A stretch of DNA of 10,759 bases from Gammaproteobacteria bacterium RIFCSPHIGHO2_02_FULL_42_13 (lineage in GTDB: Bacteria > Pseudomonadota > Gammaproteobacteria > UBA12402), in NCBI GenBank assembly GCA_001801405.1, contig MGXQ01000040.1, forward strand, positions 1 to 10,759. The letters are read 5' to 3'. The notes below the pieces were generated by a model that saw only the letters and a program-made list of their open reading frames with translations, made no database searches and was not told where the DNA came from. Positions 1 to 6,786 of the stretch are shown piece by piece (the first letter of the stretch is position 1; the number at the start of each line of letters is the position of its first letter). Both the position numbers and the translations under genes were made by a program.

Positions 1-3000
1 ATCGCCGCTCCGATTGCCATGCTATCTGCCGTAAACGTTGTGGCGCCGCCCGTTGCGCTAATTTCACCACCCACGGTTAACGTGCCTCCGCTTGTCACAT
101 TAAACGCGCTCGAAATCGTTGACGCATTTAATGTCAATGCATTCGTATCCACTAACGTCACATTATTTCCGCTCGTTATTGCTACTGTTCCAAAATTATT
201 CGACGCATGATTGAGTGTAATATCCTTTGTACCAGCAACGATCGTTGTAACGCCACTAATCGTTGATGCTTGACTATCTGTGATAGAACCAGACGTTAAA
301 TTAAACGTCGTTGCCGTCACGCCCGTCACACTATCCACACTGCCTAAATCTATTGCGTCTGTATCTGTAAATGTCACCGTTTGCCCTGAGTCACTGATCG
401 ACAATACATCCACATCCGTTGTCGCATACGTAAAATTAATCGTACCACCGGCTGTTAATGCTAAATTCGTTTCAACGATACCAGCTACCGTCCCAGTAAT
501 TGTTGATGGCGTTCTTAAATGCAAGGTTGATACGTTCGCTGCATTGATATCGCTCGTCACCGTGATCGCACCGGTGCTACTATCGTTGGCACCAATGCGC
601 AATGTCGTTGCCGTAATATAATCTAATTCCGTATCTGTAAGGTCTAACCCACCTGTACCCGTGCCTAAATTAATAGCCCTTGAACTTGAACTTGGCTTTA
701 ATATCACCGTACTTGTTGATGTCATCGCCGCACCTAAGGCCATGCTATTTGCGGTAAAGGTAATCTCATCGACAAAACCACTCGCACCAATTGTCGCACT
801 TGTTGTAATGGTGTTTGTCCCAGCGTTTGCGGTTAAATCAACATCTTCACCTGTCGTACCGCTAAATGCACCAGCAAACGTAATCCCCGCATTCGCCGTA
901 AGAAAGTTAACATCATCTGCCCAAGTATCGGCATTGATCGTCATTGTGCTGGTGTTGGTAGCATCACCAAATGTAATGCTTGAGAAACCGTTTTGAAGAT
1001 AATTAATTTCGGTGGCATCTAAATTCAAAGTTCCAGCACCGCCAGAAATACCCATGGTATTTGAAGTCTTCGGTTTTATTGTTAATTTACCGGCACTTGA
1101 AATATTTGCGCCAATCGCCAACGTATTCGCAGTAATAACAATATCACCCGAGTTCATTGTTAAAGCACCGCCCGCACCCAAAGTAATGTTATTATTAGCC
1201 ACTAAATTAACCCCACCCGCTCCAGTGGCTGTAATAGCCGCATTCACGGTAATATCACTTGCTGCACCGCCGACGGCTGATAAAGTAAGACTATAAGCTG
1301 AACTCCAATCAATATTATTTGAAACGGTAATGTCGCCATCTTGTGCCCCCGCTGCGCCTGTTTGCACAGTCACACTGGCAGACGCTAACATTGTTTCTAA
1401 ATTGGCGGTCGTTAAAATAGAACTATTAGAGGCAGACTCCCATGGATTTGCTGACGCGCCCGGCGGATTAGTTGTCGTCCCCGCATCTTGAATCGTAATA
1501 TTATAAGGATCTAATAATAACGTGCCGACTTTACCAAATGGCGACGTCAAATCAACGCTCGCTTGCATCTCTAAGTATTGTTTTCCCGAAACCTCAGCCA
1601 AACCACCATCACCGGAAACTTCACCACCTTTTGCTTCGATGGTACCGTATGCGCGTGTTGCGAGCTCAGACCAAACAATTACTTTACCACCATCGCCCAC
1701 TTCTAATGCGTTAGAAATAATTTTTGTTTCGGGTGCCATATAGTTAAAGTTCGCCAATCGATAAGGACCACTGCCCCGATAATCACCACCCACTAAAATT
1801 TCACCGCCACCCGTTGCACCAGAAGCTTCTAAGACAAATTGATCAAACATGCCAACTTTATCACCGAACAAATGAATCGCACCACCGGTGGCTTCTTCGG
1901 ATTTTGTACTGATCGAACCGGTTTCGGCAACTTGCGCAATTTCTTCTGCTTCTATTGTCACGACACCGCCATCTGCATCAATGGACTCGGCCGTAATCGT
2001 GCCCGTGGTTTTAATATTTTTACCGGTAATTTCGATTTTACCGGCGCTCACGGATTTGGTTTCGGATGATGCGGTCAACGTGCCGGTGTTTTCCACATCG
2101 CCACCAAAACCCATCAAATAAATCTCGCCGCCTTTTTCTTCGATACGCGTGGCTTTTACGATACCTTCATTATTCACCGCTTGTGTAAATACATCGGACG
2201 CGGCTTTAGCAGATAAAATAACTTTGCCGCTATCGGCTTGTATTACGCCTGTGTTAATGACAGCCGCTTTGGCATTACGCGCATTATTAACAACTTCACC
2301 ATCCACTTGAATTCGTATTAAATTATCGCCGCTGAAATCTAATGTCGCGGCTTTACCAGCAGATAATTGAACTTGGCCATAGTTCGCAATAATGTTACCT
2401 TTGTTTTCAACACTATCGGCCACCATGCCGACAAAGCCGCCAGCGGCGGCTCGAATTGTACCTGAGGCAATAATTGAACCGGTGCTACCGCCCACTGCTT
2501 CAGTAAATTTCTCATAGCCTTTCATGAAATCCGCATTATTAATATCTAACGTCGTCACAAATAAACTATTCACATTGATCTGCGAGCCCGGACCAAATAC
2601 AAACCCTTGTGGATTGATTAAATAGATTCGACCATTAGCTTCAAGTGTTCCAAAAATCTGTGTCGCACTTTGATCGAACATCCGGTTTAATGAAACAGAT
2701 GTCGCATTGGGCTGAAAGAATCGTACAGCATCATTGCTGTCAATATTAAACGTATCCCAATCTAAAACCAACTTGTCTGAAAGTTGGTACACATTCAAAC
2801 GATCATCACCAACATATTCAATTTGCGCTTCACCTTCTTTGATCGTACCACCGGCAGGTAACGCTTCGACATTTTCAACCGGTGAAGCCAACAGTAAAAA
2901 AGATAAAAACAATCGAGATAATAAATTTCCGCGCGACACACGCCATGCCGATTTATCAACAGGATGTTGATAATGATAATAGTGGCGCAAATAATCAGGC

Positions 3001-3050
3001 TTGGGCTCTCGCCTTAATATTTTGCGCCGGGAGTGTTTTTCTTCATCCAT
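1..3050 (-). CDS. Two-partner-secretion (FHA/TpsA-type) filamentous adhesin or exoprotein, N-terminal part, runs off left edge
   Basis: One uninterrupted frame of 1016 codons starts at the ATG at 3050-3048 and has not stopped at the left edge. Residues 1-42 are charged and rich in His/Tyr. A hydrophobic core follows (about 43-56), with a likely signal peptidase site after VEA at 63. Residues 64-180 match the TPS/haemagglutination-activity domain: INPQGFVFGPGSQINV lies at 145-160, followed by a TTLDI segment. In TPS systems this domain is recognised by the outer-membrane transporter TpsB for export. Further on come the FHA-type features GDGGKVIVW (452-460) and LLLDPYNITI (511-520), then beta-strand repeats rich in Gly/Thr/Ser/Asn with recurring (M/L)A(I/L)GA motifs near residues 644, 770 and 1011. 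No TpsB gene is in the window, and the C-terminus that would tell an adhesin from a CdiA-like toxin is missing. The family call is firm; the function is open. Confidence 0.93.
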   Translation of the reverse strand, partial: MDEEKHSRRKILRREPKPDYLRHYYHYQHPVDKSAWRVSRGNLLSRLFLSFLLLASPVENVEALPAGGTIKEGEAQIEYVGDDRLNVYQLSDKLVLDWDTFNIDSNDAVRFFQPNATSVSLNRMFDQSATQIFGTLEANGRIYLINPQGFVFGPGSQINVNSLFVTTLDINNADFMKGYEKFTEAVGGSTGSIIASGTIRAAAGGFVGMVADSVENKGNIIANYGQVQLSAGKAATLDFSGDNLIRIQVDGEVVNNARNAKAAVINTGVIQADSGKVILSAKAASDVFTQAVNNEGIVKATRIEEKGGEIYLMGFGGDVENTGTLTASSETKSVSAGKIEITGKNIKTTGTITAESIDADGGVVTIEAEEIAQVAETGSISTKSEEATGGAIHLFGDKVGMFDQFVLEASGATGGGEILVGGDYRGSGPYRLANFNYMAPETKIISNALEVGDGGKVIVWSELATRAYGTIEAKGGEVSGDGGLAEVSGKQYLEMQASVDLTSPFGKVGTLLLDPYNITIQDAGTTTNPPGASANPWESASNSSILTTANLETMLASASVTVQTGAAGAQDGDITVSNNIDWSSAYSLTLSAVGGAASDITVNAAITATGAGGVNLVANNNITLGAGGALTMNSGDIVITANTLAIGANISSAGKLTIKPKTSNTMGISGGAGTLNLDATEINYLQNGFSSITFGDATNTSTMTINADTWADDVNFLTANAGITFAGAFSGTTGEDVDLTANAGTNTITTSATIGASGFVDEITFTANSMALGAAMTSTSTVILKPSSSSRAINLGTGTGGLDLTDTELDYITATTLRIGANDSSTGAITVTSDINAANVSTLHLRTPSTITGTVAGIVETNLALTAGGTINFTYATTDVDVLSISDSGQTVTFTDTDAIDLGSVDSVTGVTATTFNLTSGSITDSQASTISGVTTIVAGTKDITLNHASNNFGTVAITSGNNVTLVDTNALTLNASTISSAFNVTSGGTLTVGGEISATGGATTFTADSMAIGAA
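2861..3050 (-). other. Extended signal peptide of the TPS exoprotein
   Basis: The first 63 codons form an unusually long export signal. A roughly 42-residue polar region contains a basic stretch (residues 8-15), the aromatic/His run DYLRHYYHYQHP (19-30) and SAWR (34-37). The hydrophobic core LLSRLFLSFLLLA follows at 43-55, and then VEA before the mature LPAGG start. Extended signal regions are known in TPS exoproteins and autotransporters. The His/Tyr-rich composition does not obviously match the usual ESPR consensus. The cleavage position is inferred from the sequence pattern only. Confidence 0.6.
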
Positions 3051-3067
3051 GAATATAACTCTATATA

Positions 3068-3073
3068 ATTATA
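3068..3073 (-). promoter_or_regulatory. Possible -10 box for the TPS exoprotein gene
   Basis: On the minus strand this is an exact TATAAT, 17 bases before the ATG at 3050. A second candidate, TATGAT, lies at 3076-3081. No good -35 hexamer lies 16-18 bases upstream of either one, and the surroundings are so AT-rich that chance matches are expected. Start from the TATAAT would leave a leader of only about 10 nt, with just an AGAG as a weak ribosome binding site. Confidence 0.25.
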
Positions 3074-3103
3074 TTATCATAGAACAAAAAACCGAGAAAA
3101 GTT

Positions 3104-3141
3104 AGTTAAAACGCGAGTTAAAACATGATGTTAAGTTAAAA
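3104..3141. repeat. Three short direct repeats AGTTAAAA upstream of the TPS gene
   Basis: AGTTAAAAC occurs at 3104-3112 and 3116-3124, and AGTTAAAA again at 3134-3141. The start-to-start spacings are 12 and 18 bases. They sit 54-91 bases upstream of the TPS start codon, where an activator or repressor array could bind. The AT-rich background lowers their significance. Confidence 0.4.
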
Positions 3142-3196
3142 AAATTTAAGAAAATTAAAAATCAATAGGTTACAAAAAAATGTGTTTTTTATACGC

Positions 3197-3213
3197 AAAT
3201 AATCAGATTATTT
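3197..3213. repeat. AT-rich perfect inverted repeat AAATAATC-A-GATTATTT
   Basis: This is an 8-bp perfect inverted repeat around a central A, followed on the plus strand by further T residues (3214-3216). It could be an operator or a weak terminator-like hairpin. Almost all pairs are A-T, so it would be unstable as RNA. No transcript is known to end here. Confidence 0.3.
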
Positions 3214-3229
3214 TTTGAACAAATTGATT

Positions 3230-3243
3230 TTTTTGATCAAAAA
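3230..3243. repeat. Perfect palindrome TTTTTGATCAAAAA
   Basis: A 14-bp perfect palindrome centred on GATC lies in the intergenic region upstream of the TPS gene. It contains a Dam-type GATC site inside an A/T tract, which could be a regulator site or a bend. There is no direct evidence of function. Confidence 0.3.
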
Positions 3244-3257
3244 TAAAACACGGAATT

Positions 3258-3350
3258 CTACGCCAAGAACAAGAAAAACAATCCCAGAAAAACAATACCC
3301 ACAACTTTAAATGCCACATAATCTCTATGTAAATTTTTACCTACTTGCAC
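3258..3350 (-). CDS. Possible 30-residue membrane peptide or leader ORF upstream of the TPS gene
   Basis: A GTG at 3350-3348 opens a 30-codon frame ending in TAG at 3258-3260. The peptide starts (M)QVGKNLHRDYVAFKVV and ends in a hydrophobic stretch, GIVFLGLFFLFLA (18-30), so it has a basic amphipathic head and a short membrane segment. It lies on the same strand as the TPS gene, about 207 bases upstream. No Shine-Dalgarno precedes the GTG, and an in-frame TTG slightly upstream is an alternative start. It could be a real small membrane protein, a leader peptide, the decayed end of an older gene, or chance. I do not recognise a family. Confidence 0.25.
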   Translation of the reverse strand: MQVGKNLHRDYVAFKVVGIVFLGLFFLFLA

Positions 3351-3383
3351 TGTACGACACAACTGAAAATTTTGTGCGGCTGT

Positions 3384-3410
3384 TTGATTTAAAAAAAACT
3401 ACTATATACT
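3384..3410 (+). promoter_or_regulatory. Candidate sigma70-type promoter for the 90-residue gene
   Basis: TTGATT (3384-3389) and TATACT (3405-3410) are separated by 15 bases. The -10 is a 5/6 match to TATAAT. The spacing is short, but shifting to TTTGAT at 3383 gives 16. Transcription would begin near 3417, leaving a leader of about 77 nt before the ATG at 3494. Confidence 0.4.
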
Positions 3411-3480
3411 CAGGTTAATAACAATAATGCGAAGCGATTTTATCTGCAAAAATAATAACTATATATTTTGTAATGTTTTT

Positions 3481-3486
3481 AGGGAG
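3481..3486 (+). promoter_or_regulatory. Strong Shine-Dalgarno AGGGAG that fixes the start at 3494
   Basis: AGGGAG lies 7 nt before the ATG at 3494. The in-frame upstream ATG at 3473 has no such site and would place this motif inside the coding sequence. The downstream ATG is therefore preferred. Confidence 0.7.
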
Positions 3487-3493
3487 AAAGATT

Positions 3494-3766
3494 ATGAAAC
3501 CAGACCACTACGCAAATCCAAGTTTATACTTGCATATTCAACCCAAAGTACAACATCATTTTTGGCACATAATAAAAAAGTTTTTTACAGAAACGTTACC
3601 AAAAACAAACGTTATGTATGTCAGTCCACATTTGGTAAATATGGATTCAAAAACACTAAAAAAACACTGGCGTTGGGAGGGTGATTTTGTGTTACATCAG
3701 TTTACAAAAACATTGATGGAAGATAAAAAAGAAGAGATGGAAGACCCAGGCACCGAGAAAGAATAA
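3494..3766 (+). CDS. Unrecognised 90-residue protein
   Basis: This ORF of 90 codons plus TAA follows a strong AGGGAG ribosome binding site and a plausible promoter. The protein has no signal peptide or membrane segment. Its N-terminal and central part is rich in aromatic residues and His/Lys (for example HHFWHIIKKFF at 21-31 and KKHWRWEGDF at 56-65). It ends in a highly charged, acidic tail (about 76-90, ending GTEKE). I recognise no family and propose no function. It is divergent from the TPS gene and convergent with cysS, with only 32 bases between its stop and the cysS stop. An overlapping plus-strand frame at 3427-3684 lacks a comparable ribosome binding site and is probably a shadow. The expression signals make it a likely real but possibly lineage-restricted gene. 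Confidence 0.6.
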   Translation: MKPDHYANPSLYLHIQPKVQHHFWHIIKKFFTETLPKTNVMYVSPHLVNMDSKTLKKHWRWEGDFVLHQFTKTLMEDKKEEMEDPGTEKE

Positions 3767-3786
3767 TTTGCACACTCGGCTTTGAC

Positions 3787-3807
3787 AAAAAATGGTAACT
3801 ATTTTTT
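3787..3807. terminator. Weak bidirectional A-tract/T-tract hairpin between convergent genes
   Basis: AAAAAATGGT-A-ACTATTTTTT is a near-perfect inverted repeat (one G-U pair on the plus strand) with T-runs on both strands. It spans the cysS stop codon and lies 21 bases after the stop of the 90-residue gene. The stem is nearly all A-T and the loop is tiny, so termination here is uncertain. Confidence 0.3.
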
Positions 3808-5172
3808 CCGCCAAACAGTGTGGCCGTCCTTGTCTTCTAGCACAATGCCCTGTGTCGACAGTTGATCGCGAATTTTATCGGCAGTCGCCCAGTCTTTTTG
3901 TGCTCTGGCTTGGTTGCGTTCTTGAATTAACTTGTCAATGTCGCCGGCAGAGACACCTTCCGTCTTTTGTAAAAACGCCGATGGCTCTTGTTGCAACAAT
4001 CCTAATACGCCCCCTAATCGTTTTAACAATGCTGCATGCGCTTGCGCGGTTTTCATATCCGCATCGCGCAATCGATTAATTTCATGTGCAATATCAAATA
4101 AAACAGAAAATGCTTGTGGCGTATTAAAATCATCATTCATCGCTTCCATAAAATATTTTTCAAACACCGTATTGCTGGGCATGAAAGTCGGCGTAATATC
4201 GCGCAACGCAATATATAAACTTTCTAACGATTGATCTGCTTGTTTTAATGCATCTTCGGAATAATTCAGTGGACTGCGATAATGACCGCTCAACAAAAAA
4301 TAACGCGCAACTTCTCCCGAAAAATATGCCAACACATCACGAATCGTAAAAAAATTATCCGATGATTTTGACATTTTAGTTTTATTGGTCTGCAAATATC
4401 CCGCATGCATCCATGTTTTAACAAACGGTTTACTGCTTGCACTTTCGCTTTGCGCAATTTCATTTTCATGATGTGGAAATAATAAATCAGCACCGCCGCC
4501 ATGAATATCAATCGTTTCACCGAGCGTACCCATCGACATCGCGGAACATTCAATGTGCCAACCTGGCCGCCCCTTTCCCCACGGCGACTCCCATGACGGT
4601 TCGTTTGGCTTTGCCAACTTCCATAAAACAAAATCCAGTGGATCTTTTTTGTTTTCAGATGTCTCAACGCGCGCGCCCGAGCGCATTTTATCTAAATCGC
4701 AACAGGACAATTTGCCATAATTTTTAAAATGGCGCACATCATAAAACACATCCCCATTACCACCCACATACGCATAACCCTTCTCAAATAACCGCTGAAT
4801 CAAGTAAATGATTTGCGGCATAAATTGTGTCGCGCGCGGCTCTTCATCGGGCATGATAGCACCGAGTTCTTTTAAATCTTCATGCATGATATCAATATAT
4901 CGCTGCACGAACGCATAATATTCTTCTCTATTTTCATTGACGCGTTTAATAATTTTATCGTCGACATCGGTAATGTTTCGCACATATTTAACATCGAAAC
5001 CCCTATATCGCAAATAACGCACGACCATGTCAAATGCAATGAGCGTACGCGCATTACCCATGTGACAAAAATCATAGGTCGTGACACCGCACGCATAAAG
5101 CGTTACTTTGCCAGGCGTAATGGGTTTAAATTCTTCTTTTTGTTTCGTTAAACTGTTATAGATTTGTAACAT
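3799..5172 (-). CDS. cysS: Cysteinyl-tRNA synthetase
   Basis: Class I aminoacyl-tRNA synthetase that charges tRNA-Cys with cysteine using ATP in the cytoplasm. The length, 457 residues, is close to E. coli CysRS (461). The HIGH-type motif appears as CHMGN (36-40) and KMSKS is at 266-270. The zinc ligands known from E. coli CysRS fall in the same places here: Cys28 (YACGVTTYD), Cys209 (GWHIECSAM), His234 and Glu238 (PHHENE). The C-terminal part (about 310-457) is the expected helical DALR/anticodon-binding region, ending TVWRKK. The start is the ATG at 5172-5170, 12 nt after the gltX stop, with only a weak GAG-type ribosome binding site, so translation is probably coupled to gltX in one transcript. 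Nothing suggests degradation. Confidence 0.97.
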   Translation of the reverse strand: MLQIYNSLTKQKEEFKPITPGKVTLYACGVTTYDFCHMGNARTLIAFDMVVRYLRYRGFDVKYVRNITDVDDKIIKRVNENREEYYAFVQRYIDIMHEDLKELGAIMPDEEPRATQFMPQIIYLIQRLFEKGYAYVGGNGDVFYDVRHFKNYGKLSCCDLDKMRSGARVETSENKKDPLDFVLWKLAKPNEPSWESPWGKGRPGWHIECSAMSMGTLGETIDIHGGGADLLFPHHENEIAQSESASSKPFVKTWMHAGYLQTNKTKMSKSSDNFFTIRDVLAYFSGEVARYFLLSGHYRSPLNYSEDALKQADQSLESLYIALRDITPTFMPSNTVFEKYFMEAMNDDFNTPQAFSVLFDIAHEINRLRDADMKTAQAHAALLKRLGGVLGLLQQEPSAFLQKTEGVSAGDIDKLIQERNQARAQKDWATADKIRDQLSTQGIVLEDKDGHTVWRKK

Positions 5173-5184
5173 AAAATTTTCTCG

Positions 5185-6573
5185 TCAGCTCACCGCCTTC
5201 AACCGTTTCACCAACTCGTCTTTCCCTAATAATTCAAACACATGTATTAATTCAGGGCCATGCATTTCGCCCGTTAATGCAATGCGTAATGGCATAAACA
5301 ATGCTTTGCCTTTTAATTTTAACTCGTCTTTTAACATCGCCATAACAGCTTTATAATCCATGCCAAATTTATTAACCGCCTTTACGGCGCATGAAAAATA
5401 ATTTTCTCCAGCTTCTTTAAGCACGATCATTTCATTTTCATCGATCGGATGCACTGCATGAAATAAGACATCTGCCCAATAAAATGCATCATCAGGTAAT
5501 AGTACGTTGGGTCTAACGATAGCAATAAATGTATTTTTTAATTCTGTCGGCACAATGCTATGCACGCTCTCGCCCATCCATTGCCACAATGTTTCTGAGT
5601 CAACATACTGAACCGCTTCTTTTTGCCAATGCTCTAATTGTTTTTCATCAAACTTAGCCGGCGATGCACTGATATGTTCCAAATCAAACGAACGAGCCAA
5701 TTCATCAAACGTTAACAATTGATTGTCATAAGGATGCCCCAGCCTTGCTAAATAATTCATAATGGCTTGCGGCAAAAACCCAGCATTTTTCAGATCGGTG
5801 AGGCTACTGCTACCATGACGTTTTGATAACGGTGCGCCGTCAAAACCAATAATCATCGACACATGCGCATATTGCGGCAGATTCAATCCCAATGCTTCTA
5901 AAATTAAAATTTGACGCGGCGTGTTGGTGACATGATCGTCTCCACGCACAACATGCGTCACACCCATCAAAGCATCATCGACGGCATTACAAAACATAAA
6001 TGGCGACGTGCCATCCGCACGTCGAATAATAAAGTCACCGATGTCATCACTGTTAAACCGCTGCGCCCCTTTGACTAAATCAATAAATTCAATCATATGA
6101 TTTGTGGGCAATCGAAAACGTAAACAGGGTTTTAAGCCCGACTGTATTTTTGCATCGATTTCTGCTTTGGATAAGCCCGCGCATTTTCCCGTGTAACGTG
6201 GAGGCTTTCCCGCCGCTAATTGTGTTTTACGTGCAATCGCTAATTCCTGTTCGGTACAAAAACACGGATACGCTGCCCCACTTTCTTGTAACTTCCCATA
6301 ATATTTATCATAAATATCTTGGCGCTCAGATTGTCGATAGGGACCGTTGCCTTGATTTTTATCGGGTCCTTCTTGCCATTCCAAACCCAACCAATGCATA
6401 TCATCGTAAATTTGCCGTTCATAACGCGTCTCTGAGCGCTCGCGATCAGTATCTTCAATGCGTAACAAAAATTGCCCATGATGAGCTTTGGCATAGAGCG
6501 CGCTAAATAAAGCGGTTCTCACATTACCAATATGCATAGAGCCCGTTGGACTGGGAGAAAATCGTGTTTTCAT
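5185..6573 (-). CDS. gltX: Glutamyl-tRNA synthetase
   Basis: Class I synthetase that attaches glutamate to tRNA-Glu in the cytoplasm. It is 462 residues long, normal for the family. The N-terminus TRFSPSPTGSMHIGNVRTAL (3-22) carries the HIGH motif as HIGN (14-17), and the KMSKS region is LSKRHG (249-254). Both are the GluRS rather than GlnRS forms. A zinc-knuckle-like region has Cys104, Cys106 and Cys131, but the fourth ligand seen in E. coli is not obvious. I start at the ATG at 6573 rather than an in-frame upstream codon at 6600. The family N-terminus begins there, a GGAAG ribosome binding site lies 6 nt upstream, and the likely transcription start is near 6596. It is the first gene of a gltX-cysS operon. 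Whether it also charges tRNA-Gln cannot be told by eye. Confidence 0.96.
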   Translation of the reverse strand: MKTRFSPSPTGSMHIGNVRTALFSALYAKAHHGQFLLRIEDTDRERSETRYERQIYDDMHWLGLEWQEGPDKNQGNGPYRQSERQDIYDKYYGKLQESGAAYPCFCTEQELAIARKTQLAAGKPPRYTGKCAGLSKAEIDAKIQSGLKPCLRFRLPTNHMIEFIDLVKGAQRFNSDDIGDFIIRRADGTSPFMFCNAVDDALMGVTHVVRGDDHVTNTPRQILILEALGLNLPQYAHVSMIIGFDGAPLSKRHGSSSLTDLKNAGFLPQAIMNYLARLGHPYDNQLLTFDELARSFDLEHISASPAKFDEKQLEHWQKEAVQYVDSETLWQWMGESVHSIVPTELKNTFIAIVRPNVLLPDDAFYWADVLFHAVHPIDENEMIVLKEAGENYFSCAVKAVNKFGMDYKAVMAMLKDELKLKGKALFMPLRIALTGEMHGPELIHVFELLGKDELVKRLKAVS

Positions 6574-6602
6574 GCTGTTCTTCCAAATAAACCAAAGCAC
6601 TT

Positions 6603-6631
6603 ATCATACCGCAGAATTCGGCAAAGGTTAA
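6603..6631 (-). promoter_or_regulatory. Sigma70-type promoter for gltX-cysS
   Basis: On the minus strand TTAACC (6626-6631) and TATGAT (6603-6608) are separated by exactly 17 bases, matching 4/6 and 5/6 of the consensus hexamers. The predicted start near 6596 gives a leader of about 23 nt with the GGAAG ribosome binding site (6580-6584). Confidence 0.6.
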
Positions 6632-6654
6632 TGGTTGGATGAATGCTTGTGCGG

Positions 6655-6694
6655 AATAAAAATCCCCGCTGCAAGCAGACGGGGTATTTTTATT
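6655..6694. terminator. Bidirectional Rho-independent terminator-like hairpin
   Basis: The left arm AATAAAAAT-CCCCGCTGC and right arm GCAG-A-CGGGG-T-ATTTTTATT form a stem of about 18 bp with two single-base bulges and an AA loop. The GC core is flanked by an A-tract and a T-tract, so it would act as a terminator on either strand. It lies upstream of both flanking genes, not after one. It would therefore block divergent antisense transcripts or end an RNA transcribed from the hairpin island. Confidence 0.65.
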
Positions 6695-6705
6695 TCTTTT
6701 ATTGA

Positions 6706-6737
6706 TCGCCTGCGCGGCAAAGCCGCGCGAACGGCGA
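6706..6737. repeat. GC-rich hairpin 2 of the gltX/lpxH island
   Basis: An outer stem TCGCC/GGCGA (6706-6710 with 6733-6737) encloses an inner stem GCGCGGC/GCCGCGC (6712-6718 with 6722-6728) around an AAA loop. The core resembles hairpin 4 (GCGGC-AA-GCCGC), suggesting related repeat units. Confidence 0.6.
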
Positions 6738-6769
6738 CTCAAGGGGAGCGTTCGCCCGCTCCCCTTGAG
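6738..6769. repeat. GC-rich hairpin 3: perfect 13-bp inverted repeat
   Basis: CTCAAGGGGAGCG (6738-6750) and CGCTCCCCTTGAG (6757-6769) are perfectly complementary around a 6-base loop, TTCGCC. This is the strongest stem in the window, and it directly follows hairpin 2. Confidence 0.75.
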
Positions 6770-6786
6770 AATCCCCAAGCGAAAAG

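Larger units (their letters stand above)
3051..3493. other. AT-rich intergenic region between the divergent TPS gene and the 90-residue gene
   Basis: These 443 bases contain no convincing conserved gene. They hold A/T tracts, three AGTTAAAA direct repeats (3104-3141), two AT-rich palindromes (3197-3213 and 3230-3243), a possible 30-codon minus-strand ORF (3258-3350), a plus-strand promoter candidate (3384-3410) and a weak minus-strand -10 candidate (3068-3073). The region presumably carries the promoters of both flanking genes. Confidence 0.7.

Noticed and set aside
280..1296. Several plus-strand frames of 90-113 codons rich in Val/Ala/Pro
   Set aside because: They lie antisense to the continuous TPS coding frame, have no ribosome binding sites, and their Val/Ala/Pro/Ile composition is what the reverse of Gly/Thr/Ala/Asn repeat codons produces.
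3224..3240. FNR/CRP-like site TTGAT...ATCAA upstream of the TPS gene
   Set aside because: The half-sites are separated by 7 bases instead of the 4 of an FNR box, and the sequence is a T-run ending in a GATC palindrome.
3427..3684. 85-codon plus-strand frame starting at 3427
   Set aside because: It overlaps the 90-residue gene in another frame, and the strong AGGGAG ribosome binding site serves the ATG at 3494. It resembles no protein.
3494..3766. Immunity protein (CdiI-like) for the TPS protein
   Set aside because: Immunity genes lie downstream of the toxin C-terminus. This gene is upstream, divergent from the TPS gene, and has its own promoter.
6102..6506. 134-codon plus-strand frame inside gltX
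   Set aside because: It is antisense to a clearly conserved synthetase region (HIGN and zinc-knuckle part), with no expression signals.
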